Made by a program: the position numbers and the translations under genes. A stretch of 64,000 nucleotides of DNA. It comes from Halobellus captivus (GTDB lineage: Archaea > Halobacteriota > Halobacteria > Halobacteriales > Haloferacaceae). The stretch is from positions 192,521 to 256,520 of the forward strand of contig NZ_RDQE01000005.1 of NCBI RefSeq assembly GCF_003697845.1, in the 5' to 3' direction. A model generated the notes under the pieces. The model saw only the letters and a list, made by a program, of their open reading frames with translations, did not search any database and was not told where the DNA came from. How positions within the stretch are numbered: the first letter of the stretch is position 1; each line of letters begins with the position of its first letter. This document shows, one piece after another, positions 26,778 to 35,300 of the stretch.

Positions 26778-27197
26778 TCAGGCGTCGAGGACCTCGACCA
26801 GGTTGCCGTCGGGGTCCCTGACGAACAGGATCGTCGTCCCACTCTCGGTCGTCCTCGGCTCGCTCAGCGTCTCGACCGCCGGATCGAGGTCGTCGTGGAA
26901 CGCCTCGACGTCGCCGACGGAGAGTCCGAGGTGGGTCGCGCCCGCCCGGTCGAGCGACCGCTCCGGCATCGGTTCGCCCGCGGGGTCGTACTCGACGAGC
27001 TCCACGCGGACACCGTCGGCGTCGAGATGGGCGAACGCGGCGGACGCGCCGGCGACGTCGACCGCGTCGGCGAACGCCTCCCCGCCGACGGAGAACTCGG
27101 CGACGACGTCGAGGTCGAAGACCTCGGTGTAGAAGGCGACGGCGCGGTCGAGGTCCGAGACGGTGATCCCGACGTGGTGTGCGGTTGGATCGGACAC
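26778..27197 (-). CDS. VOC (glyoxalase/bleomycin-resistance fold) protein
   Basis: 139 residues from a GTG start. Two beta-alpha-beta-beta-beta modules are visible: AHHVGITVSDLDRAVAFYTE with FDLDVVAEFSV, and GATHLGLSVGDVEAFHDDLD with VRDPDGNLVEVLDA. Candidate metal ligands are the His in HHVG, Glu in VRVELVEYD, His in ATHLGL and Glu in NLVEVL. Substrate unknown; lactoylglutathione lyase and dioxygenases share this fold. A GTTTTC box ~28 nt before the GTG supports the start over the longer frame to 27323. Confidence 0.85.
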   Translation of the reverse strand: MSDPTAHHVGITVSDLDRAVAFYTEVFDLDVVAEFSVGGEAFADAVDVAGASAAFAHLDADGVRVELVEYDPAGEPMPERSLDRAGATHLGLSVGDVEAFHDDLDPAVETLSEPRTTESGTTILFVRDPDGNLVEVLDA

Positions 27198-27271
27198 GCC
27201 CGGAGCGTCGGCGACCGGCGAGAAAACGGTGTCGGCCCGGAACGCGCCGGCGACCCACGTGTCCGAAGGAC

Positions 27272-27454
27272 CTACCGCCACTCCTCGCGCGGCACGCAGT
27301 CCGCCGCTCGCACCGTGATCCACCGCGTCGTCCGCTCGTCGGGGTCGCGGTCGGCCTCGAAGAACGTCACCTCGGCGTCCGGGGACTCCTCACCCGCCGA
27401 TCGGCAGACGATCTCCGGCCGCTCGCCGCGAACACGCATCGGTGACGTGGACAT
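27272..27454 (-). CDS. Small haloarchaeal conserved protein (DUF7511-like)
   Basis: 60 residues from the ATG at 27454, chosen because TATTATCC sits ~25-31 nt upstream; the ATG at 27475 is only 3 nt from that box. Sequence: an acidic middle (ESPDAEVTFFEADRDPDER) and a C-terminal TTRWITVRAADCVPREEWR. The ending TRWITxRxxxxVxxEEWR resembles small haloarchaeal proteins grouped as DUF7511 (recalled, not checked). Function unknown. Confidence 0.65.
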   Translation of the reverse strand: MSTSPMRVRGERPEIVCRSAGEESPDAEVTFFEADRDPDERTTRWITVRAADCVPREEWR

Positions 27455-27579
27455 ACATGATCGTTCATGGTCCATCGGATAATACCTGTTGGTTCGTCTC
27501 CATCGGCGTCGATCGGTCGAGAAGTTCGTCGAAAGTCGCCGATTTGCTCGAGAAGTGATCGGACGTTCGATCCGTCTCC

Positions 27580-28398
27580 CTATAGGCGAACCGGAACGCC
27601 GCGTTCGTCGAGGTACTCCTTCGTCTCCTCGATGGAGTAGTCGCCGAAGTGGAAGATGGAGGCGGCGAGCCCGGCGTCCGCGTTCGCCTCGGTGAACACC
27701 TCGTACATGTCCTCGGGGCCGCCACAGCCGGAGGAGGCGATGACGGGCGTCGAGACGGCGTCACAGACGGCCTTCATCAGCGGGACGTCGTAGCCGTCCT
27801 TCGTGCCGTCCATGTCGATGGAGTTGACGAACAGCTCGCCCGCGCCCCGCCGTTCGGCCTCCTTCGCCCACGAGACCGCGTCGATCCCGGTTCCCTCGCG
27901 GCCGCCCTTCTTCGTACACTCGAACCACACCGCCTCGCCGTCGGCGTCCTCGTAGAAGTGCTCGCCCGCGTCGTCGTGGCGTCGCCGGGCGTCGATCGAG
28001 ATGACGATACACTGGCTGCCGAAGGCGGCCGCACCCTCCTCGATCAGTTCGGGTCGCTCCAACGCGCCGGTCGTGATCGACACCTTGTCCGCGCCCGCAC
28101 GGAGCGTCTCCTTGATGTCGGCCTTCGTCCGGATGCCGCCGCCGACCGTGAGCGGGATGAAACACTCGTCCGCGACCGCGTTCACCACGTCGAGCATCGT
28201 CTCGCGTCCCTCGGCGCTGGCGGTGATGTCGAGGAAGACGAACTCGTCGGCGCCCGCGGCGTTGTACTTCTTCGCCAGCTCGACGGGGTCGCCGGTGTAC
28301 TCCAGGTTCTCGAAGTTGACTCCGGTGTAGACGGCGGCGTCGCCGTCGTCGTCGAGGTCGACGTCGATACAGGGGATGATCCGCTTCGTGAGTCCCAT
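27580..28398 (-). CDS. hisF: Imidazole glycerol phosphate synthase subunit HisF
   Basis: Cyclase subunit of the histidine pathway; uses ammonia from HisH. Seen: 272 residues, a TIM barrel. It opens [20 protein letters not shown] with the first catalytic Asp; the second is in [14 protein letters not shown]. The phosphate-binding loops are [17 protein letters not shown] and [18 protein letters not shown]. The loop [16 protein letters not shown] is slightly longer than bacterial versions. No other his genes are nearby. Confidence 0.95.
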   Translation of the reverse strand: MGLTKRIIPCIDVDLDDDGDAAVYTGVNFENLEYTGDPVELAKKYNAAGADEFVFLDITASAEGRETMLDVVNAVADECFIPLTVGGGIRTKADIKETLRAGADKVSITTGALERPELIEEGAAAFGSQCIVISIDARRRHDDAGEHFYEDADGEAVWFECTKKGGREGTGIDAVSWAKEAERRGAGELFVNSIDMDGTKDGYDVPLMKAVCDAVSTPVIASSGCGGPEDMYEVFTEANADAGLAASIFHFGDYSIEETKEYLDERGVPVRL

Positions 28399-28490
28399 TC
28401 GTTACCGACCGTTGGCGACGCGGGAAGTAAAAGGCGCGGGGATGGCGATCGACCGCTCGCCGGCAACGCCTCCGCTCACGACGGCTCCGT

Positions 28491-29435
28491 TCACTCCCGC
28501 GCGTCGTATCGGGACACCGCGCGGTCCGCGCGCGTCGAGACGCCGTTCGGGTTGCGTGCGGGGCTTCGGTCGCGCGCACGAGCCACCAGTCCGTCGGAGC
28601 CGCCGGAGAGGATCCCGGCCATCACGTCGCGGCCGTTCGCGACCCATCCCGAGGGCGTGGCCTCGCCGCGGACCACGTCGCGGGCGACGGACGCCGCGTC
28701 CGTGACCGCGTGCTTGCCGGTTCGAACGAGCGCGGTGGGACGGATCCCGTAGTTCTTGACGAGGCGATAGGCGAGCGCCCGGTACTTCCATCCCCAGTCG
28801 CGGGCGGTCCGGCCGCCGTCGGCCGCGGTCGGGCTCGGCGGTTCCTCGCGGACCGCGGCCTCCGCGCGCCAGGCGACCTCGCGGTCCATCCGTGCGAGCC
28901 GGTGGGAGGCGTCCCGCGCGCCGCCGACCCGGAGGTACTCGTCGAACCCGTCGAGGTCCCGAAGCGTCTCCCGTCGGAACGCGACGTTTCCGCCGACGAA
29001 GTACGTCACCGACCGACCCGCGATCCGACGGCGCTCCGGCCCGTCCGAGCCGTCTTCTCCGGTCGAGCCGTCTTCTCCGCCCGACTCCGTTTCCGTCGGT
29101 CGTACCGGACCGGTCACCACGTCGGCGTCGGCGAGCCCCTCGCGGACGGCCTCGAGCCACGACTCGCCGATCCGCTTGTCGTAGTCGACCAGTGCGATCG
29201 CGTCGCCGCCCGCCACCTCGATGCCGGCGTTGCGGGCGACGTTGACGGTTCGATCGGAGATCTCCACGAGCACGTCGACGTCCTCGCGATCCCGCACCAT
29301 GCCGGTAGTGCCGTCCGCGGACGGACCGTTGACGACGATCACCTCCGCGTCCGGGGCGTGCGCCGCCAACGCGTCGAGACAGGCGGCTAACCGGTCCCGG
29401 CCGTTGAGCGTCGGGACGACGACCGACAGGTCCAT
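28491..29435 (-). CDS. Family 2 glycosyltransferase
   Basis: 314 residues. GT-A fold at the N-terminus: MDLSVVVPTLNGRDRLAACL, VIVVNGPSADGTTGMVRD, and the nucleotide/metal-binding region ALVDYDKRIGESWLEAV (DYD in place of DxD). An acidic insert follows (ESGGEDGSTGEDGSDGPE), then VGGNVAFRRETLRDLDGFDE. It ends with Arg-rich sequence and lacks membrane helices. Acceptor unknown; candidates are cell-surface glycan or lipid sugars. A CTTTTTAACC box ~25 nt before the ATG at 29435 supports this start rather than 29447. Confidence 0.85.
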   Translation of the reverse strand: MDLSVVVPTLNGRDRLAACLDALAAHAPDAEVIVVNGPSADGTTGMVRDREDVDVLVEISDRTVNVARNAGIEVAGGDAIALVDYDKRIGESWLEAVREGLADADVVTGPVRPTETESGGEDGSTGEDGSDGPERRRIAGRSVTYFVGGNVAFRRETLRDLDGFDEYLRVGGARDASHRLARMDREVAWRAEAAVREEPPSPTAADGGRTARDWGWKYRALAYRLVKNYGIRPTALVRTGKHAVTDAASVARDVVRGEATPSGWVANGRDVMAGILSGGSDGLVARARDRSPARNPNGVSTRADRAVSRYDARE

Positions 29436-29507
29436 ACGCGTGACCATCGGGTCGAGGGTTAAAAAGAGCTCCGTGGTTGGACGGCGGGATCGAGCGGTGA
29501 ACCCGAG

Positions 29508-29780
29508 CTAGACCGTCAGGAAGTAGACCTGCTTGCGGGCGTCCTTGAAGCTGTAGCGGGAATCGACCAGCTCCTCCTCCTCGAGACGATTGAGCGCGTA
29601 GCGGACCGTACGGTCGGGGAGCAGCGACTCCTCGGCGAGTCCGCCCTGTGAGAGGGGCGCGTCGCCCTCCAGGACCTTCGCGACGAGCTTGGCGCTCGGC
29701 GGAAGCTCGCGCAGACGGTCGCGGTATTCGGTCTCGGTGAGACGGTCCTGGTCGGCTGACCCCACGGGACTGGTACTCAT
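29508..29780 (-). CDS. Small winged-helix DNA-binding protein (MarR-like)
   Basis: 90 residues. The wHTH core is PSAKLVAKVLEGDAPLSQGG, LLPDRTVRYALNRLEEEELV and the wing SRYSFKDARKQVYFLTV. It is a widespread archaeal MarR-like family, a likely transcription regulator. The N-terminal 25 residues are polar. A CCTTTACC box lies ~30 nt upstream. It is divergent from the methyltransferase at 29940 across an AT-rich gap. Confidence 0.85.
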   Translation of the reverse strand: MSTSPVGSADQDRLTETEYRDRLRELPPSAKLVAKVLEGDAPLSQGGLAEESLLPDRTVRYALNRLEEEELVDSRYSFKDARKQVYFLTV

Positions 29781-29820
29781 ACGTCCGGAGAACTGCCCGA
29801 TCGGTGGTAAAGGTTGGCTA

Positions 29821-29872
29821 CATACAGGAGTATACGATCGTTATTATATAAGGTATTAATATCACGACGATG
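29821..29872. promoter_or_regulatory. AT-rich divergent promoter region
   Basis: A ~50-nt stretch far richer in A/T than its surroundings, with TATTATATAAGG and TATTAATATC. It lies between the winged-helix gene (minus) and the methyltransferase (plus). It does not sit at the best -27 position for either preferred start (boxes at ~29808 and ~29910 fit better), so it may be an operator or serve an unseen transcript. Confidence 0.4.
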
Positions 29873-29939
29873 CCGCTCGTTTTGCCGGGCGACGCGTATC
29901 CAGTACGGTTTTGGTCGTCCGGCGTCCACCGGAGACAAC

Positions 29940-30656
29940 GTGAAGGGTCAGGACTGGTATCAGGCCGACGAGGTCGCCGAGGAGTACGAGGACCTCCGCT
30001 TTTCCGGCGGCGGGGCCTTCATCGACCGGCGCGAGAAGGAGGCGGTGCTCTCCGCGCTCGGACCGATCGACGACGGCCACCGGGTGTTGGAGGTCGCCTG
30101 CGGCACCGGTCGGTTCACGACCATGCTCGCGGATCAGGGAGCGGAGATCGTCGGACTCGACATCTCCAGGGAGATGCTCGAGCAGGGTCGGGAGAACGCG
30201 ACCGACGCGGGGCTCTCCGACACCGTCGAGTTCCTGCGGGGTGACGCCTCGAGACTGCCGTTTCCCGACGACCACTTCGATTCGGTGGTCGCGATGCGCT
30301 TCTTCCACCTGATGGACGAGCCGCTCGAGTTCATGCGGGAGCTCCGTCGAGTGAGCAGCGATCAGGTGTTCTTCGACACGTTCAACGCCCGCAGCCTCCG
30401 GGTGTTGTACACGTGGCTGCTCCCGATGGGCTCGCGGCTCTACTCGGAGCGACAGGTCGCGGACCTGCTCGGGGAGGTCGGGATGACCCTCGCGGGCGAG
30501 GAACACGACTTCGTGTTGCCCTACGGGTTCTACCGCGGGCTCCCGAGCGTCGTCGCCAAACCGTTCCGCGTCGTCGACGAGCTGATCGGGAACACGATAC
30601 CCGGGGACTACGTCGCCTCGGTCTCCTACTGGGACGCCCGGGTCGCGGGCGAGTAG
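29940..30656 (+). CDS. Class I SAM-dependent methyltransferase
   Basis: 238 residues from a GTG start preceded by GGTTTTGG ~27 nt upstream. The AdoMet fold is clear: HRVLEVACGTGRFTTMLADQ, GAEIVGLDISREMLEQGREN, FDSVVAMRFFHLMDEPLEF. The C-terminus (YTWLLPMGSRLYSE, FVLPYGFYRGLPS) is hydrophobic. It resembles UbiE/menaquinone-type and lipid methyltransferases, but the substrate cannot be read. A longer frame to 29814 would run through the AT-rich promoter region and is rejected. Confidence 0.85.
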   Translation: MKGQDWYQADEVAEEYEDLRFSGGGAFIDRREKEAVLSALGPIDDGHRVLEVACGTGRFTTMLADQGAEIVGLDISREMLEQGRENATDAGLSDTVEFLRGDASRLPFPDDHFDSVVAMRFFHLMDEPLEFMRELRRVSSDQVFFDTFNARSLRVLYTWLLPMGSRLYSERQVADLLGEVGMTLAGEEHDFVLPYGFYRGLPSVVAKPFRVVDELIGNTIPGDYVASVSYWDARVAGE

Positions 30657-30728
30657 GCCCCAGGGATCGCGGGCGCGTAGTCCCGCGGACCGTGGACGAC
30701 CGGATCCCTCGGACCGCGGTCGGCCCGC

Positions 30729-31136
30729 CTAAACGTCCTCGTCTATCACTTCGCCGACCGCGAAGTTCGATTTCACTTCCGTCACCTCGATCTTCACGCG
30801 CTCGCCGACCTCCGTGTCGGGGACGATGATCACGTAGCCCCGCTCGACGCGGGCGATCCCGTCACCCTGCTTGCCGAGGTCCTCGATCTCGACGTACCGC
30901 ATCTCGCCGGGCTCGACCGGCGGCTGCGGGCCGTCGCCGGTCGACGTGGCCGCGTCGTCGCGTTCGGCGGCTCCGCCGTCGGTCTCGCCCCGCTCGATGA
31001 GCGCGACGCGGTAGGTCTCTCCCGGCTCCACGGACCCGGTCTCGACCTCGCGGCGCGGTACTTCCACGACGTACTCGCCGTCCTCCTCCCGGACTTCGGC
31101 GCTGAACAGACAAAGGAGCTTCTCGGAGATTTCCAT
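30729..31136 (-). CDS. TRAM domain protein
   Basis: 135 residues. The N-terminal ~50 residues (MEISEKLLCLFSAEVREEDG, YVVEVPRREVETGSVEPGET, YRVALIERG) form a small beta domain. An acidic/Thr-Ser linker follows. The C-terminal TRAM domain holds EDLGKQGDGIARVERGYVII and GERVKIEVTEVKSNFAVGEV. TRAM domains bind RNA; stand-alone archaeal forms are proposed RNA chaperones (family knowledge). No operon partner. Confidence 0.9.
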   Translation of the reverse strand: MEISEKLLCLFSAEVREEDGEYVVEVPRREVETGSVEPGETYRVALIERGETDGGAAERDDAATSTGDGPQPPVEPGEMRYVEIEDLGKQGDGIARVERGYVIIVPDTEVGERVKIEVTEVKSNFAVGEVIDEDV

Positions 31137-31301
31137 GATATACTCCGACCGGTACGTCGAGAGCGGTTACCATAGTTGTACCGCTGCCGAGCCGTGGCGC
31201 GACCCGTCCGATACGTTCCGGTCGGTCCTCCGTCCGCCCCGGTCCCGGCAACCGCGGCCAGGGGACGAACGCCTTTGTGACGCCCCGTCGAACTGCTCTC
31301 C

Positions 31302-32210
31302 ATGACCGAACCGGAGTTCCGCCACGGAGCCGTTTCACCCCCGATCGTGACGCCGTTCGACGCCGACGGCGACGTCGACGCCGACGCGCTCGCGAACCAC
31401 GCCGAGACGCTCGTCGACGCCGGGCTCGACGGAATGGTCCCCTGCGGGACGACCGGCGAGTTCGCCAGCCTCTCCGACGCGGAGTACCGAACCGTCGTCG
31501 AGACGGCGACCGAGGCCGTTGACGGCCGCGTTCCCGTGATCGCGGGCGTGGCGGACACGACCGTTCCGGGCGTGCGCGAACGCCTCTCGGTCGCCCGCGA
31601 CGTCGGGGCCGACGCGGGGCTCGTCACGCTGCCGTACTACCACACCTCGACCGCCCCCGAGGGCCAGCTGGCGTTCCTCGGGGCCGTCGCGGACGGATCG
31701 CCGCTCCCCCTCTTCCTGTACGACATCCCGTCGACGGTCGGCGAGTCGATCGACCCCGTCGTGGTCGGCGAGCTCGCGACCGAACACGACTCCGTCGTCG
31801 GCATGAAGGACACGAGCGGCGACCTCTCGTCGCTCGACGCGAAGATCCGCGCGACGCCGGATTCGTTCACCGTGCTTCAGGGGTTCGACTCCCACCTGTA
31901 TCCGAGCACGTCCCTCGGCGTCGACGGCGGGATACACGCCCTCTCGCAGGTCATCCCCGAGGTGTTCGTCGCGCTCGGCGAGGCGATCCGCGGGGGCGAC
32001 GACGACCGCGCACTGATGCTCCACCGCCGGGGGATCGTCCCGCTCTTCGACCGGTGTGCGGACCACGGTTTCGCGCCCGCGACGAAGGTCGCGGCCGCCC
32101 ACCGCGGGTTCATCCCCGACCCGGCCGTCCGTCCGCCGCTGACGCTCCCCGACGAGGCGGCACGCGAGGCGATCGCGACCGACGTCGACGCGGCGCTCGA
32201 CGCCGTCTAA
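31302..32210 (+). CDS. Dihydrodipicolinate synthase (DapA) family aldolase
   Basis: 302 residues, TIM barrel of the Schiff-base aldolase family. Seen: GMVPCGTTGEFASLSDAEY (GTTGE substrate loop), the catalytic Tyr in LFLYDIPSTVGES and the Schiff-base Lys in VVGMKDTSGDLSS. C-terminal helices are normal. True DapA has an (N/D)xP around the Tyr as here, but KDG aldolases and N-acetylneuraminate lyases share these marks. No lysine genes are adjacent, so the substrate is left open. A small CTTTGTG box lies ~25 nt upstream. Confidence 0.83.
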   Translation: MTEPEFRHGAVSPPIVTPFDADGDVDADALANHAETLVDAGLDGMVPCGTTGEFASLSDAEYRTVVETATEAVDGRVPVIAGVADTTVPGVRERLSVARDVGADAGLVTLPYYHTSTAPEGQLAFLGAVADGSPLPLFLYDIPSTVGESIDPVVVGELATEHDSVVGMKDTSGDLSSLDAKIRATPDSFTVLQGFDSHLYPSTSLGVDGGIHALSQVIPEVFVALGEAIRGGDDDRALMLHRRGIVPLFDRCADHGFAPATKVAAAHRGFIPDPAVRPPLTLPDEAAREAIATDVDAALDAV

Positions 32211-32237
32211 AGCGGCTCGGTTCGGCTCGGCCCGAGT

Positions 32238-33035
32238 TCACTCCCCGTCGACGGGCGTCCCGTCCGCGTTCTTCGGGCCCTCGGAGTCGAAGACGACGAC
32301 GTCGCCGTCGGCCCGTTCGGCGGCGGTCGGGTCGTAGCCGTTCCGCACGGCGATCGCCTCCTCCAGTTCGCGGACCGCCCGCTCCTTGAGCGCGGCCGCC
32401 AGCTCCTCGGCGTCGGATCGCGAGATATCCCGGCCGAGCCCCTCGCACTCGTGGGCCCGGACCATTCCCTCGCCGTCGACCGCCTCGCCCATCGGCTGGC
32501 TCGTCCCGCCGAGCGCGACGCTGAACGGATAGGTCCGACAGATCAGCGGCCGCGAGTCGTGGACCGTACACGCGCCCCGCCCGTCCGTCTCCTCGTAGAA
32601 GGTGCAGTCGCCGCAGTCGTCGGTCGCGAGCGCCCACTCGAACGTCTCGCCGGCCGGCTCGCCGTCCTCGCCCGCGACGAGCCCGTACGGCATGGGACGG
32701 GCCACGTCGCGCCAGTCGTACTCCTCGCCGAAGGCGTCCTCGGCGGCGTCCTCGGCGGCGTTGGCGACCGCTCTGACCTCGTCGGGGAAGACGGTCGCGG
32801 TGTGCGGCTCGCGGTCGGGTTCGCCGTCCGTGTTCCCGTTCCTCTCGCCGACTTCCTCACCGACCCCTTCACCGGTCCCCTCCCCGGCCGGCGCGCCGCC
32901 CGGCTCGTCCGGGGCGTACCCCGTACAGCAGCCGCCACAGCGCGTACACTCGAACCCGATCGACTCGATCGCCCCGGCCAGGTCGTCGACGTCGAGCTCG
33001 CGGGCGCGGTCGAGTTCGGTTTCGAGCGGTTCCAT
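32238..33035 (-). CDS. YkgJ family cysteine-cluster protein
   Basis: 265 residues. Eight or so cysteines in the family pattern: GFECTRCGGCCTGY, DDCGDCTFYEE, GACTVHDSRPLICRTYPF and HECEGLGRDI. These likely bind zinc or an Fe-S cluster. Between the first and second groups is a Gly/Glu-rich low-complexity insert (GEGTGEGVGEEVGERNG). The C-terminal third is helical. Function unknown. The start codon at 33035 is followed by [15 protein letters not shown]. Confidence 0.87.
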   Translation of the reverse strand: MEPLETELDRARELDVDDLAGAIESIGFECTRCGGCCTGYAPDEPGGAPAGEGTGEGVGEEVGERNGNTDGEPDREPHTATVFPDEVRAVANAAEDAAEDAFGEEYDWRDVARPMPYGLVAGEDGEPAGETFEWALATDDCGDCTFYEETDGRGACTVHDSRPLICRTYPFSVALGGTSQPMGEAVDGEGMVRAHECEGLGRDISRSDAEELAAALKERAVRELEEAIAVRNGYDPTAAERADGDVVVFDSEGPKNADGTPVDGE

Positions 33036-33155
33036 GGCTCCGTTTGCGCGCCGATCGGGTTAACGACTCCCCTCTCACCATCGCGTTCGACGTTCCCCAG
33101 GACGCGCCCGTCGACGGCGAAGGAGCGAAGTGCGATCGCCTCCTACGGCTCGGTC

Positions 33156-33602
33156 GTGAGAGAGTACGAACGGAAGGGGCTCCTCGAACGCGTCGAGCGC
33201 GAGGCGGCCACGGTCGGCGCGGAGATCCCCGAGGAGATCGAGGTTCAGGACGAGCCGATCGACCTCCGGTCGTTCGTCTTCGAGATCAAGCGCCGGGAGA
33301 CGGTCCCTCCAGGGGAGCGCGACCGCGTCGAGCGCGCGAAACGGAACCTCCGCCGCGAGCGCTTGGAGCGACTCGAGCGCATCGAGGAGGACGAGGTGAG
33401 CTACGAGCGCGGCGAGGAGCTGGCGGCGTCGATCATCGGGATCGATCGTGCGCTCGAGGCGTTGGAGGGGCTGAACGCGTCGGATCCGGAGACGGAGGCG
33501 GAACGCCAGGAGGCCGCGGACCGGAAACGCTGGATGAACTTCCTGAAGAAGGCGCTCGGGCGAGAGGACGCCGGCGGCGCGGGCGGTCGGGCGCGGTTCT
33601 GA
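33156..33602 (+). CDS. DUF5788-like haloarchaeal protein
   Basis: 148 residues from the GTG at 33156 (REYERKGLLERVEREAATVG). It continues EIEVQDEPIDLRSFVFEIKR, a strongly charged helix (RVERAKRNLRRERLERLERI) and ADRKRWMNFLKKALG. Frame upstream of 33156 reads antisense to the YkgJ gene and is not protein-like. Pattern recalls the haloarchaeal DUF5788 family (not checked). No obvious TATA box at the right distance, so the start is less certain than the gene. Confidence 0.7.
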   Translation: MREYERKGLLERVEREAATVGAEIPEEIEVQDEPIDLRSFVFEIKRRETVPPGERDRVERAKRNLRRERLERLERIEEDEVSYERGEELAASIIGIDRALEALEGLNASDPETEAERQEAADRKRWMNFLKKALGREDAGGAGGRARF

Positions 33603-33611
33603 ATCGGGTGA

Positions 33612-34631
33612 TCACGGGCCGGATTCACCCGGCAGAAACCGTAGTCGGTAGTCGTAGTACCGGTCCTCGTAGCGGACCCGCCCCGAGCCTGATTCGCTCC
33701 CCCCTCCGTCTTTCCGAACGTCGCCGTCGAGGTACGGGCGCTCGTGGAACGCCCGGATCACTTCGGCGTACCCGTCCGAGTACGGGTGCGACTCCTCGTA
33801 CCCGTCGTGTCTGGCCGCTTCGATCACGTCGAGCGCGTCGGCCGAGAGGTCCTCCCCGTCGAGCCGCGCGCCGACGGTACGCGCTCGGAGGACCGCCTCC
33901 ATCCCCTCGGGCGACTCCGCGACCGGCTCCGCGACGGCGCGGTAGACGGGCTCGTGGAACCGCTCGCGGGTGACTTCGACCCGATAGACGGGGTCGCGGT
34001 ACGTGACGCGGTTCGGTCCGTCGTCGGCGAGCAGCACGCTCGCCTCGACCGCGTCCTCGTCTCGGTAGACGTAGCCGCCGCGCTCGACCAACCCGACCGG
34101 CATCCCGCCGACGTTGCCTCGCGCCCGCGCCGCGAAGTGCGCGATCTCGACTGCGCGTCGGTCGCCCTCCGGAAGCGTCTCCGCGTCGACGCTCTCGGGT
34201 TCGTCAGCTTCGGCTCCGTCGACCCCGCCCTCGTCGATCCCGAACAGCCGGAGCACCGGACGGGTCGCCGCCGCCTCGTCGACGACGACGGAACTCAACC
34301 GGTAGTACGTCCCCTCGTGGACGGCGTAGGTCGGGTCGTCCGCCGTCGAGAAGAACGGCGTCCGGTACTGCGTGGTGTGCGTCCCCCCGTTCCGGGCGGC
34401 CGTGAACGCCGCCTCGTTCCACCTCGGATCGGTCTCGGCGGGATCGACGACGGCGGCGTCCCGGAGCGTCTCTCCGACGTCGCTGAGGGTGAGCGACAGA
34501 ACCCGATCGGCGTCGCCGTCGTTCGCCGGGCTGCCGGTCACCGATCCGTCGAGACAGCCGGCGATCGCGCCCGCCGTCGCGGCGAGGCCGCCGGCGAGCA
34601 GCCGGCGTCTGGAGGGCTTCGGAGTGCGCAT
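33612..34631 (-). CDS. Tat-exported lipoprotein of unknown function
   Basis: 339 residues. The N-terminus PKPSRRRLLAGGLAATAGAI is a twin-arginine signal (RRR), followed by the lipobox AGC and a Gly/Ser linker (DGSVTGSPANDGD), so the protein is probably lipid-anchored on the outer face. The rest is a soluble, acidic domain with YRTPFFSTADDPTYAVHEG and DAVEASVLLADDG; no enzyme motif recognised. The start at 34631 is supported by TATTTATG ~30 nt upstream. The 3' end nearly abuts the convergent gene ending at 33602. Confidence 0.8.
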   Translation of the reverse strand: MRTPKPSRRRLLAGGLAATAGAIAGCLDGSVTGSPANDGDADRVLSLTLSDVGETLRDAAVVDPAETDPRWNEAAFTAARNGGTHTTQYRTPFFSTADDPTYAVHEGTYYRLSSVVVDEAAATRPVLRLFGIDEGGVDGAEADEPESVDAETLPEGDRRAVEIAHFAARARGNVGGMPVGLVERGGYVYRDEDAVEASVLLADDGPNRVTYRDPVYRVEVTRERFHEPVYRAVAEPVAESPEGMEAVLRARTVGARLDGEDLSADALDVIEAARHDGYEESHPYSDGYAEVIRAFHERPYLDGDVRKDGGGSESGSGRVRYEDRYYDYRLRFLPGESGP

Positions 34632-34748
34632 ACCCGTCGTACGTCCGGGCGTCATAAATACGCCGGCGTTGCACAAAGAGCCGCTGTCGCCTCCGGGTCC
34701 GACGTGGCCGGCGTCGGCTCGGACGCCGCCGTCCGGATCCCGTCCCGA

Positions 34749-35219
34749 TCAGTTCCCGGTGAAGTCGATCCGCGAGTCGCCGGCGTCGGCGTCGCGGCGG
34801 CTCGGGCCCCGCCGGACGAACTCGTAGGCGTCGTCCGCGAGGTACACCGCGCCGTCGGCGACCGTCACGTCGACGTCCTCGAGGACCGCGCCCTCACAGG
34901 GTCCGAAGTTACAGTAGCCGCTCTCACCTTCGAAGGTCGCGCCGTGTTTCTGACAGAACACCTCGCCGTTCCGGACGAACGCGCCCTCGTCCTTGTCGAG
35001 ACGCACGTCGGTCCAGTGTTGACAGTAGTTGCGGAACGCCGAGACGCCGTCGTCGAGACGCAGGAGGATCGCCTCGGCTTCCACGCCGCCGTCGTCGTCC
35101 GCGCCCACGTCACCCTCGCCTTCCGCGACCGAGTCGGGATCGACCGGACGGAGCGTCACGAGAAGCGTGCTGTCCTCCGGCACCTCGTCGAGGGCGGCGA
35201 TCCGCCGGTCCGCGTCCAT
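34749..35219 (-). CDS. Rieske 2Fe-2S domain protein
   Basis: 156 residues, soluble, no signal peptide. Cluster ligands: FRNYCQHWTD (C-x-H) and GEVFCQKHGATF (C-x2-H), with 16-18 residues in between. A further CNFGPCEGA resembles the conserved loop of ferredoxin-type Rieske proteins. N- and C-terminal stretches are acidic. Likely an electron-transfer protein or component of an unknown oxygenase; no oxygenase neighbours. The gene follows the lipoprotein gene on the same strand by ~115 nt. Confidence 0.9.
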   Translation of the reverse strand: MDADRRIAALDEVPEDSTLLVTLRPVDPDSVAEGEGDVGADDDGGVEAEAILLRLDDGVSAFRNYCQHWTDVRLDKDEGAFVRNGEVFCQKHGATFEGESGYCNFGPCEGAVLEDVDVTVADGAVYLADDAYEFVRRGPSRRDADAGDSRIDFTGN

Positions 35220-35300
35220 ACGAACCGGTGGCCCGCGTCGGGTTTGAACGTTGCGCGTCGGCCGGAGGCCGTTTGTGCCGTCGCGCGCGGTGTGCCCCGT

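Noticed and set aside
32451-33155. N-terminal extension of the DUF5788-like gene
   Set aside because: It reads antisense through the YkgJ-family gene; the conserved protein begins at the GTG at 33156.
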